In this document: piece after piece, positions 16,510-23,944 of the stretch | Layout: every line of letters begins with the position of its first letter | Position numbering within the stretch: the stretch's first letter is position 1 | Assembly (NCBI GenBank): GCA_964595785.1 | Contig: CAZQRO010000012.1 | Location: 1 to 31,465 of the forward strand | Source of the DNA: Bovifimicola sp964595785 | Lineage (GTDB): Bacteria > Bacillota > Clostridia > Lachnospirales > Lachnospiraceae | Length of the DNA: 31,465 nucleotides | Reading direction: 5' to 3' | The notes under the pieces: model-generated | Database searches by the model: none | Seen by the model: only the letters and a program-made list of their open reading frames with translations | What the model was told of the DNA's origin: nothing | Made by a program: the position numbers and the translations under genes

Positions 16510-17149
16510 ATACCTTTCCTCCTTTTGCCCACTTTAATGCTTTCCTAACTGTCTCCTGACTTCTTCCGCTTATTACAGAAATACTCTTTATCAGTATTTT
16601 ACACAGACTATCTGATATATACTTAAAATCCACAATTCCATCATAATCCATTCCATATTGATATTCTTTATCATATTCATCTAATTTCACTTCATACATA
16701 CACAAAATCTGCTCTGATGAAATCATAAACTTTGCAATATACTTTCTTCCTATGCTGCCTATTCTGTCTCTTAAAATAAATATAATATCGCCATTAAATA
16801 ACTTGATCATAGCTTCACTTTTAAAAATATCACTCTTATATAACGTGGAATTAATTATCATATACTGATAATCTGAATATTTAATATTCCTGTCTATTTC
16901 CGTTAAATAAGTGATGACATAATCATATCCTTCTAATTCATCCTCCGAGAAATTAAAATCAATATTTCTATATGTCCTTATGGTACTTCCAAAATCATTA
17001 TGTGATATTATTACGGCAAGTTCTCTGTCATCACTTCTGTCATTTACTAAAACCTTATATCCCATATTATTTAGTGTAAATGCCGTATACATTACATAAT
17101 CCTTGTAACCTCTTCCAAAACATATTATTCTTTTTCTTTTCGTATTCAT
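16487..17149 (-). CDS. Unknown protein, MinD-like N-terminus without P-loop; first gene of pilus-like operon
   Basis: A 220-residue protein of no family I recognise. It begins with a beta-strand, Gly loop and helix (RIICFGRGYKDYVMYTAFTL), then GYKVLVNDRSDD. That resembles the opening of a MinD/ParA fold with the Walker A residues lost. A C-terminal helical part contains SGRSQETVRKALKWAKGGK. No membrane helix is seen. As the first gene, next to a TadZ-like protein, it may be a nucleotide-free partner of that protein; this is inference. The GGAGG site directly abuts the ATG with no spacer, which is unusual and may make initiation weak. Confidence 0.65.
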   Translation of the reverse strand: MNTKRKRIICFGRGYKDYVMYTAFTLNNMGYKVLVNDRSDDRELAVIISHNDFGSTIRTYRNIDFNFSEDELEGYDYVITYLTEIDRNIKYSDYQYMIINSTLYKSDIFKSEAMIKLFNGDIIFILRDRIGSIGRKYIAKFMISSEQILCMYEVKLDEYDKEYQYGMDYDGIVDFKYISDSLCKILIKSISVISGRSQETVRKALKWAKGGKVFDNRFLE

Positions 17150-17197
17150 CCTCCATATATTATATATTATAGTTCTATGTTATTTGAGATGTCACTA

Positions 17198-17226
17198 ATT
17201 ATACTACATATATAACATTTTGTAAA
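17198..17226 (-). promoter_or_regulatory. Promoter of the pilus-like operon
   Basis: On the minus strand, TTTACA (17221-17226) and a perfect TATAAT (17198-17203) are separated by 17 bases, a strong SigA match. The start of transcription would be about 40 bases before the ATG at 17149. No other comparable promoter was found within the operon. Confidence 0.75.
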
Positions 17227-17245
17227 TAGTTTTTTTATTTTTTAA

Positions 17246-17274
17246 TTGCAATAAGCTTGAACATATATTAATAT
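17246..17274 (+). promoter_or_regulatory. Weak candidate promoter for pyrB
   Basis: TTGCAA (17246-17251) with TAATAT (17269-17274) at 17-base spacing lies about 45 bases before the pyrB ATG. The match is modest, and several AT-rich alternatives exist nearby. No attenuator or PyrR-type leader was seen. Confidence 0.35.
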
Positions 17275-17319
17275 AGTAATCAAAAGTTTACACCACCTAT
17301 GTGGCAGATTGGAGGAAAT

Positions 17320-18243
17320 ATGCGTCATTTATTAAGTCCCTTGGATTTTTCAGTTGAAGAGTTGAATGATTTACTCTCTTTAGCTACTGACATTGAACAC
17401 AATCCTGATAAATACAAAGATGCCTGCAAAGGCAAAAAATTAGCAACCTTATTCTATGAGCCTAGTACCAGAACCCGATTAAGTTTTGAATCTGCAATGC
17501 TTAATCTTGGTGGTAATGTACTTGGCTTTTCTTCGGCTGATTCAAGTTCAGCCTCAAAAGGTGAAAGTGTTTCCGATACCATTAGAATTATCTCATGTTA
17601 TGCAGATATTTGTGCAATGCGTCATCCAAAGGAAGGTGCTCCATTAGTTGCATCTACTAAATCAGCCATTCCCGTAATTAATGCAGGCGATGGTGGCCAT
17701 CAACATCCTACCCAGACATTAACTGACCTTATGACTATCAAATCTCTTAAAGGACGACTTGATAATCTGGTTATTGGTTTATGCGGCGATTTAAAATTTG
17801 GCAGAACTGTTCACTCACTTATCAATGCCCTTGTGAGATATTCAGGAATAAAATTTGTTCTTATTTCACCAAAAGAATTAAGAATTCCTGATTATATTAA
17901 ACAGGATGTATTAGATAAAAATAGGATTGAGTATAAAGAAGCTGAACATCTTGAAGAAATTATGCCTGAATTAGATATTCTATATATGACCCGTGTTCAA
18001 AGAGAGCGTTTCTTCAATGAAGAAGAATATATACGGCTTAAGGATAGTTACATACTTAATGCACAGAAAATGTCTCTTGCCAGAAATGATATGTTAGTTT
18101 TACATCCACTTCCAAGAGTCAACGAGATTTCAGTTGAGGTAGACGATGATGAAAGAGCTGCTTATTTCAAACAGGTTCAATATGGTGTCTATGTACGAAT
18201 GGCACTTATTCTTACATTACTTGATATAAAAGTTTCCGATTAA
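17320..18243 (+). CDS. pyrB: Aspartate carbamoyltransferase catalytic subunit
   Basis: Transfers the carbamoyl group from carbamoyl phosphate to aspartate, the committed step of pyrimidine synthesis. It is 307 residues, a standard length. The carbamoyl phosphate site STRTR is at 49-53 within FYEPSTRTRLSFESAM. HPTQTLTDL and HPLPRV are also present. I place the start at 17320, where GGAGG precedes the ATG and the protein begins MRHLLSPLDF. An in-frame ATG seven codons upstream would overlap the ribosome site. pyrI follows 69 bases later, so the product should form the regulated holoenzyme with PyrI. Confidence 0.96.
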   Translation: MRHLLSPLDFSVEELNDLLSLATDIEHNPDKYKDACKGKKLATLFYEPSTRTRLSFESAMLNLGGNVLGFSSADSSSASKGESVSDTIRIISCYADICAMRHPKEGAPLVASTKSAIPVINAGDGGHQHPTQTLTDLMTIKSLKGRLDNLVIGLCGDLKFGRTVHSLINALVRYSGIKFVLISPKELRIPDYIKQDVLDKNRIEYKEAEHLEEIMPELDILYMTRVQRERFFNEEEYIRLKDSYILNAQKMSLARNDMLVLHPLPRVNEISVEVDDDERAAYFKQVQYGVYVRMALILTLLDIKVSD

Positions 18244-18312
18244 CTTAACATTTATATCTCTTAATGAAAAATAGAAGCATAACTAAAAAACAAATAATAA
18301 CAGAAAGGAAAT

Positions 18313-18753
18313 ATGCAAACTATGTTAAATGTAGGTTCACTTAATGAAGGTATTGTTTTAGACCATATTAAAGCAGGAAAATCCATGTCTATATATAAAT
18401 ATCTCGGTCTTGATAAATTAGACTGTCAGGTTGCAATTATTAAAAACGCCAGAAGCAATAAAATGGGCAGAAAAGATATCATTAAAATAGAAGGCTCTTT
18501 AGATTTAGTTGATTTAGATATCTTAGGATTTATTGACCATGACATTACAGTAAATATAATTAAAAATGGTAAAATCCGCGAAAAAAAAGACCTTTCTCTT
18601 CCAGGTGTCATTAAAAATGTCATTATGTGCAAAAATCCAAGGTGTATTACCTCTATCGAACAGGAACTTGACCAAATATTTATCCTAGCCGATAAAAACA
18701 AAGAAGTTTATCGTTGTAAATATTGTGAAGAAAAATATAACCCTTCCCTATAA
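18313..18753 (+). CDS. pyrI: Aspartate carbamoyltransferase regulatory subunit
   Basis: A 146-residue regulatory chain that binds nucleotide effectors and links the catalytic trimers. The N-terminal allosteric domain includes GIVLDHIKAGKSM. The C-terminal zinc domain keeps all four ligands (C106, C111, C135 and C138, in the C-x4-C and C-x2-C pattern). The ATG at 18313 has AAAGGAAAT upstream; a second ATG three codons later is less well placed. It is transcribed with pyrB. Confidence 0.95.
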   Translation: MQTMLNVGSLNEGIVLDHIKAGKSMSIYKYLGLDKLDCQVAIIKNARSNKMGRKDIIKIEGSLDLVDLDILGFIDHDITVNIIKNGKIREKKDLSLPGVIKNVIMCKNPRCITSIEQELDQIFILADKNKEVYRCKYCEEKYNPSL

Positions 18754-18790
18754 TTTCATAACAAATTACCATTATTATAGAACAATATCA

Positions 18791-18861
18791 AAAGGCTCCT
18801 TATCATAGTATCTGAGTGGAATTAAAAGTAATTCCACTCCTACTACTGACAAAGAGCCTTT
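18791..18861 (+). terminator. Nested-hairpin terminator after pyrI
   Basis: An outer stem AAAGGCTC/GAGCCTTT (18791-18798 and 18854-18861) encloses a perfect 11-bp inner stem GAGTGGAATTA/TAATTCCACTC (18814-18824 and 18829-18839). GTTTTTTTA follows. It ends the pyrBI transcript and may also slow readthrough from the opposite strand. Confidence 0.8.
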
Positions 18862-18925
18862 GTTTTTTTATATTTTCTAATTTGATGAATAATATCGTAA
18901 TTATATATATTTGCCCCAACATCAT

Positions 18926-19834
18926 TTAATTAGGCTTTAAAGAACCATATCTTACACCTGTTTTTAATCCGCCTCTTCTGAAATATCCCATCTCACTTAC
19001 TGTTACAAGTTGATATCCCTGACTGCTCAGCCAGTCAATTACTGAAACTGCTGCATCTGCTGACTGGGAATAAATGTCATGCATCAAGATAATTGCTCCG
19101 TCAAATACTGAAGACTGTACATTTTGAATTGTAGAATCCGGGTCCTTCGTCTTCCAATCCAAGGTATCTATAGACCACAATACAACCGGAACATTAATTG
19201 CTGCCATTACATTATCATCAACTGCTCCATAAGGAGGTCTGATTAACACTGTTCCCTCACCTGTAATTTCTTTTATTCTGTCACTCACACTATTTATCTC
19301 ATCAGCTATGCCATTAGCATCTAATGAGGTCAGTTTAGAATGGGATTTTGTATGATTTCCAATTTCGCTGCCCTCTGATACTGCTCTCTTTATAACATCT
19401 TCATTACCATCAATATTATATCCTAATACAAAAAAAGTAGCATGACCATTATACTGCTTTAAAGCATCAAGGATTCTTGATGTATTTTCTCTGCTTGGTC
19501 CATCATCAAACGTCAATGCAACCATAGGCTTAGATGGGTCAATTTCCGAATTCTCATATTTTGAATTATCAACTGTCTCAGAATTAATTGTTGTCTGTTC
19601 CTGCGTTGTCGTATTCTCTTCTTTAGTTGTTGTCGTATCCGTGGAAGATTCATTCTCATCATTTTTTGAACTTCCAGCCTCTATCACCTTATCCGTGGAC
19701 TCTTTCTCCACTTCATTTTTTTCTTTCTTATCCTTATTGACTGACTTTATTTCACCTATTCCGAAAATCCCTACGCATAATACCACAATAGCAGCCACAA
19801 TAGACAAAGCAAGTACAATAACCTTATTTCGCAT
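18926..19834 (-). CDS. Membrane-anchored polysaccharide deacetylase (CE4/NodB domain)
   Basis: A 302-residue protein with one N-terminal hydrophobic helix (about 5-27), a Thr/Ser/Glu-rich linker (about 30-100) and a NodB domain. The catalytic motifs are complete: TFDDGPS (108-114, with D110 and D111), metal-binding H161 and H165 in NHTKSHS, RPPYG (199-203), a DTLDW segment and the LMHD His at 252. Relatives such as PgdA remove acetyl groups from peptidoglycan N-acetylglucosamine outside the cell; the exact substrate here is not determined. The ribosome site AGGGTGA precedes the ATG. It lies downstream of rnpB on the same strand with no clear terminator between them. Confidence 0.93.
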   Translation of the reverse strand: MRNKVIVLALSIVAAIVVLCVGIFGIGEIKSVNKDKKEKNEVEKESTDKVIEAGSSKNDENESSTDTTTTKEENTTTQEQTTINSETVDNSKYENSEIDPSKPMVALTFDDGPSRENTSRILDALKQYNGHATFFVLGYNIDGNEDVIKRAVSEGSEIGNHTKSHSKLTSLDANGIADEINSVSDRIKEITGEGTVLIRPPYGAVDDNVMAAINVPVVLWSIDTLDWKTKDPDSTIQNVQSSVFDGAIILMHDIYSQSADAAVSVIDWLSSQGYQLVTVSEMGYFRRGGLKTGVRYGSLKPN

Positions 19835-19885
19835 GAAATCACCCTAATCTTTCGCTAACACATTTACATATTTTATTCGTCATTT

Positions 19886-20244
19886 GTACTGAGCAGAACT
19901 ATAAGCCGGGTTATGTTTTAAATAATCATCTATCTAGTTCTATTGTTACCAATAAAATCAAGCGACCTACCCGAAAACTTAGCGGGCAACTAATTGTTTT
20001 CTGTTCGGTCTTGCTTCGAATGGGGTTTACATGTGCCCGTAATGTTACCATTACGGCGGTAGTCTCTTAAACTGCCTTTCCACCCTTACCATTCAATAAA
20101 TTAAATGGCGGTACATTTCTGTTGCACTGGCCTTGGAGTCACCTCCACCGGACGTTATCCGGCATTCTGCCCTATGAAGCCCGGACTTTCCTCACCTGCG
20201 TCTTTTCAGCAATAGCAGCCGCGATTATTTGTCCTACTCACTAC
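19886..20244 (-). ncRNA. rnpB: RNase P RNA, A-type
   Basis: The minus strand carries the conserved landmarks GAGGAAAGTCCGGGCTTC, CATAGGGCAGAATGCC, GGTAAGGGTGGAAA, GTAAACCCC, GAAGCAAGACC, GGGTAGGTCGCTTGA and ACCCGGCTTA. The ends are set by the P1 helix. The strand complementary to 20231-20244 pairs with that of 19886-19899 over 14 positions, with one mismatch and two G-U pairs. This is the catalytic RNA that trims tRNA 5' ends. Most Lachnospiraceae carry the A-type form, which fits. Confidence 0.95.
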
Positions 20245-20250
20245 TCAATT

Positions 20251-20279
20251 ACTTTAACACCTAAAGACTAGTTTGTAAA
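20251..20279 (-). promoter_or_regulatory. Promoter of rnpB
   Basis: On the minus strand, TTTACA (20274-20279) and TAAAGT (20251-20256) are separated by 17 bases. The expected transcription start falls at the beginning of the P1 helix near 20244, which supports both calls. Confidence 0.7.
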
Positions 20280-20317
20280 CTAAACTTCTGTTACCAATCT
20301 GTTAACTTTCGGTTAAC

Positions 20318-21970
20318 TTACACCTTAAAGCAGCTTCCTCCTACAAATTCCCTCACAAGCGAATTGTGTGGTATATCTTCTGTATTTACTCCTAAGAAAT
20401 AATCCAGAAATTTTAACAGCCTCTTCGCTTCCACGTATTCAGGAGAAGATGCTGAAATTCCAAAAAGTAAAGGCTCTGCAAATTGTTTCAAAACNNNNNN
20501 NNNNGAATTAAACATTACATCTGCCTCCTCCTGAAACGGAAAGATATAACTTTCTTCGCCATTTCTCACTGACTGCCATCTATCAATTGTCTCTTCAGCA
20601 GATATTCCCCTTGTTCTTGCATCTCTTACCATTCTTCTTATCAGTCTTCCATCTGTAGTCGGAATTCGGTTATGTTCATCAATATTTAATTGTGTTAAGG
20701 CACTGATATAAATCTTAAATTTACTTTCTTTTGGCAGAGCATATGACAATTTATCATTTAAACCATGAATTCCTTCTATTACAAGAATATCGTCCTTACC
20801 TAACGTAAGTGTATTTCCCTTATATTCACGTTTTCCCGTTATAAAATTATATGTCGGCATCTTAACTGTCTTACCATCTGATAAATCCAGCATATCCCTG
20901 TTAAACTGTTCAACATCCAATGCTTCTAATACTTCAAAATTATAATTACCTTCCTCATCTCTCGGTGTATTATCACGGTTGACAAAATAATCATCTACTC
21001 CTATCGGATGAGGATTAAGTCCATTTGCTCTAAGTTGTATGCTTAATCTATGCGAAAAACTTGTTTTTCCGGAAGATGATGGTCCGGCTATCATTATGAA
21101 TTTTTTATCTCCACATTCAGCTATCTGTGTTGCTATCTCAGCAATTTTCTTCTCTTGCAAAGCTTCTGACACAAGAATTATATTTTTTATATTTCCCTTG
21201 GAAATCTGTTCATTTAATGCTCCGACAGTATCAACCTTAAGTGTTGTACTCCATCTTTCTGATTCTTTTAACACATTAAATAATTTTTTCTGCGGTTTAA
21301 ATTTTGGAACTTCATTTGGATTCTCTTTTACGGGAAGCTGGATTACAAATCCCTCATCATAAAGAAACAAATCAAAATGCTTTATATAACCCGTTCTTGG
21401 AACCATATATCCGTAAAAGTAATCTTCGAATCCTTTCAAACTGTAAATATTAACTTTTGATGCCCTTCTGAAGCTAAAGAGTTTCTCTTTGTCATACATT
21501 CTGTGTCTTTTAAATAATTCTACAGCACTTGATGTTCCGATAGAACGCTTATTAATTGGTACATTTTCGGCTGTAATTTCTTTCATTCTGTCCTTAACCC
21601 TTGCTAAGAGTTCATCATTTAAAGTTACATTTCCTTTTATAGTACAATAATAACCTTTGCTAAGCGAATACTGAACTGTAATTTTATCAATATTTTTATT
21701 TCCGGCAACATCATAGAATGACTTAAGCATTATTAAAGTAGCACTTCTTCTGTAAGCCTCTATACCCGGTGCCGATTTTGTAGTTAAAAATTCAATTTTG
21801 CAATCACCTGTTATCTTTTTAAATAATTCCGTTAACTTACCGTTTTTTACCACAAGTACAATCGGACTGTCAAAATGCTCCTGATAATCTCTGGCAATTT
21901 CCATGAAACTTGTATCTTCTAGATACTGTTTCATTTCTTCTCCTATAGTAACATTACACATTTCTGCCAT
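20318..21970 (-). CDS. Uridine-kinase-like nucleoside kinase with TGS/ThrRS-like N-terminus (contains assembly gap)
   Basis: About 550 residues as written. The first 60 or so resemble a TGS domain and the next 150 a threonyl-tRNA synthetase-like editing region. A P-loop kinase domain of the phosphoribulokinase/uridine kinase family follows, with Walker A GPSSSGKT at 296-303 and later DDYFVNRD and IEGIHGLN. It probably phosphorylates a nucleoside, but the substrate is not established. Ten N at 20495-20504 interrupt the conserved stretch after MFN and before VLKQFAEPLL. In relatives this stretch is, from memory, about eight residues, so the true gap is probably about 22 bases, not 10. The ribosome site AAAGGTGAGG supports the start. 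It follows trmK by 16 bases. Confidence 0.88.
   Translation of the reverse strand: MAEMCNVTIGEEMKQYLEDTSFMEIARDYQEHFDSPIVLVVKNGKLTELFKKITGDCKIEFLTTKSAPGIEAYRRSATLIMLKSFYDVAGNKNIDKITVQYSLSKGYYCTIKGNVTLNDELLARVKDRMKEITAENVPINKRSIGTSSAVELFKRHRMYDKEKLFSFRRASKVNIYSLKGFEDYFYGYMVPRTGYIKHFDLFLYDEGFVIQLPVKENPNEVPKFKPQKKLFNVLKESERWSTTLKVDTVGALNEQISKGNIKNIILVSEALQEKKIAEIATQIAECGDKKFIMIAGPSSSGKTSFSHRLSIQLRANGLNPHPIGVDDYFVNRDNTPRDEEGNYNFEVLEALDVEQFNRDMLDLSDGKTVKMPTYNFITGKREYKGNTLTLGKDDILVIEGIHGLNDKLSYALPKESKFKIYISALTQLNIDEHNRIPTTDGRLIRRMVRDARTRGISAEETIDRWQSVRNGEESYIFPFQEEADVMFNXXXXVLKQFAEPLLFGISASSPEYVEAKRLLKFLDYFLGVNTEDIPHNSLVREFVGGSCFKV
20495..20504. other. Assembly gap (run of ten N)
   Basis: Ten undetermined bases inside the nucleoside kinase gene. 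The reading frame is kept across the run, but the real length may differ. Confidence 0.99.
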
Positions 21971-21986
21971 ACTAATACCTCACCTT

Positions 21987-22676
21987 TCAAAATCTATTCT
22001 TAATGTTTAAAACCATTTCTACTTTTTCTTCTAATTCTTTTAATCTTATTTTGGAATTATCTGTATCATTTTCCTTAAGTTTATATATTATCTTTTTAAG
22101 TTTTTCATATTCGTTTTCTAAATACTGTCTGAGTATTTCATCTTTTTTATTGATAAGAACAGCTCCATACATATACTCTGTATCTGAATATTTATTATCA
22201 TCTCCATGAACAGCTTTCATTATAGTATAATATTTTCCTTCGTCTATAAGCATCTTCTCATCAATAATTTTTAATCCGCTTTTATGTAAATATCTTCTTA
22301 CCATTGATATTTCCGAATGCGGTGATAAAATTATCTCTTTAAATTCCTTAACTCTGTTTTTACCTTCTTCAAGAATCCTAATGATAAGTTCGCCGCCCAT
22401 TCCGGCAACTATCGCACATTCAGCTTCACCTTCTTCTAATTCTTCAAAACCATTCGATATTCTGGTTTCTATAAAATCCTCAAGTTTATTCTCTATTATA
22501 TGCTCATTTGCCCTCAAAATAGGTCCTTTATTTATGTCCATCGCAATTGCATGAGGTGAAACACCTTCCTGCACAAGATAAATAGGAACGTAACCATGGT
22601 CAGTTCCTATATCCGCAACTTTATATCCCGGCGTTACAAATGAAGCAACAGCCTGTAATCTGTACGATAATTTCAT
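21987..22676 (-). CDS. trmK: tRNA (adenine22-N1)-methyltransferase
   Basis: A 229-residue SAM-dependent methyltransferase that makes m1A at position 22 of tRNA. The SAM motif I is ADIGTDHGYVP (21-31), AMDINKGP follows, and the conserved AGMGGE is at 91-96. The C-terminal part is a helical, Lys/Glu-rich coiled coil, as in YqfN. It lies directly after rpoD, the usual place in Firmicutes, with a 101-base gap. Confidence 0.93.
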   Translation of the reverse strand: MKLSYRLQAVASFVTPGYKVADIGTDHGYVPIYLVQEGVSPHAIAMDINKGPILRANEHIIENKLEDFIETRISNGFEELEEGEAECAIVAGMGGELIIRILEEGKNRVKEFKEIILSPHSEISMVRRYLHKSGLKIIDEKMLIDEGKYYTIMKAVHGDDNKYSDTEYMYGAVLINKKDEILRQYLENEYEKLKKIIYKLKENDTDNSKIRLKELEEKVEMVLNIKNRF

Positions 22677-22777
22677 TTTTAAATCTCCATATGCAACTGT
22701 TAAAAACTTGGTAGAACTGCTATATCTCTAAAATTCAAAAGATTTTCCTGCATACCTCTAAACAGTTACCTTCTTAC

Positions 22778-23911
22778 TTATTCAAGGTAATCTCTTAACT
22801 TTTTGCTTCTGCTTGGATGTCTTAATTTTCTAAGTGCTTTTGCTTCAATCTGTCTGATTCTCTCTCTTGTAACATTAAATTCCTTACCTACCTCTTCTAA
22901 TGTTCTTGAACGACCATCATCAAGACCAAATCTAAGCCTTAACACCCTTTGTTCTCTTTCTGTAAGTGTTGTAAGCACCTCCACTATCTGCTCTTTAAGC
23001 ATTGTATATGTGGCGGCTTCTGCCGGAACAGGTACATTGTCATCTTGTATAAAATCGCCTAAATGACTGTCTTCTTCTTCACCTATCGGAGTCTCTAAAG
23101 ATACCGGTTCTTGGGCAATCTTTAGAATCTCTCTTACTTTCTCAACAGATATATCAAGCTTTACGGCAATCTCCTCTGCACTTGGTTCTCTTCCTAATTC
23201 CTGAACTAATTGTCTGGATATTCTCATTAATTTATTGATTGTCTCAACCATATGAACAGGTATTCTTATAGTACGTGCCTGGTCAGCAATTGCCCTTGTA
23301 ATAGCCTGCCTAATCCACCATGTAGCATAAGTACTGAACTTATATCCTTTTTTGTAGTCAAATTTCTCCACTGCTTTAATTAATCCAAGGTTTCCTTCCT
23401 GAATTAAATCAAGAAAAAGCATTCCTCTTCCAACATATCGTTTCGCAATACTTACAACAAGTCTGAGATTCGCTTCAGCAAGTCGTTTCTTAGCTTCATC
23501 ATCACCAAGTTCCATCCTTTTTGCCAGTTCAATTTCTTCTTCTGCCGATAGCAATGGTACCTTACCTATCTCCTTGAGATACATCCTTACAGGATCATCT
23601 AATCCTATTCCCTCAGGAACCGATAACTCTACCTTGGCTAAATCCACCTCAGGAAGTTCTTCAACATCGTCCACATCATCGATATCCTCTAACAGAACCG
23701 GATCATCACTCATATCATTATCTGATACAGGAATAATCTCAATTCTTGCCTTCTCTAATTCTTCTAAAACTCTGTCAAACAACTCTCCGTCTACTGAAGT
23801 ATCAGGTAACTCTGCTATAATGTCTTCATATCTCAAAGAATTATTGTTGTTCTTTGCCACATCTAACAGTTTCGCTATCTTTTCCTCAAACTTTATTTCA
23901 TTTTCATCCAT
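22778..23911 (-). CDS. rpoD: RNA polymerase primary sigma factor (SigA/RpoD)
   Basis: A 377-residue housekeeping sigma factor. It has a short region 1.1, an acidic stretch (about 60-90) and region 1.2 with DPVRMYLKEIG. Region 2 contains LDLIQEGNLGLIKAVEKFDY and TYATWWIRQAITRAI. Region 3 follows, then region 4.2 (TLEEVGKEFNVTRERIRQIE). The -10 and -35 contact segments are intact, in line with the TTGACA/TATAAT-like promoters seen here. It starts 33 bases after the dnaG stop, with GGAAGGA upstream. Confidence 0.97.
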   Translation of the reverse strand: MDENEIKFEEKIAKLLDVAKNNNNSLRYEDIIAELPDTSVDGELFDRVLEELEKARIEIIPVSDNDMSDDPVLLEDIDDVDDVEELPEVDLAKVELSVPEGIGLDDPVRMYLKEIGKVPLLSAEEEIELAKRMELGDDEAKKRLAEANLRLVVSIAKRYVGRGMLFLDLIQEGNLGLIKAVEKFDYKKGYKFSTYATWWIRQAITRAIADQARTIRIPVHMVETINKLMRISRQLVQELGREPSAEEIAVKLDISVEKVREILKIAQEPVSLETPIGEEEDSHLGDFIQDDNVPVPAEAATYTMLKEQIVEVLTTLTEREQRVLRLRFGLDDGRSRTLEEVGKEFNVTRERIRQIEAKALRKLRHPSRSKKLRDYLE

Positions 23912-23944
23912 TTTACTGCCCGTCCTTCCAATACATTGGTGCCC

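Noticed and set aside
20287..20309. Repeated GTTAAC motifs before rnpB, as operator or terminator
   Set aside because: Short self-complementary hexamers form only a weak stem with no T-run; no support for function.
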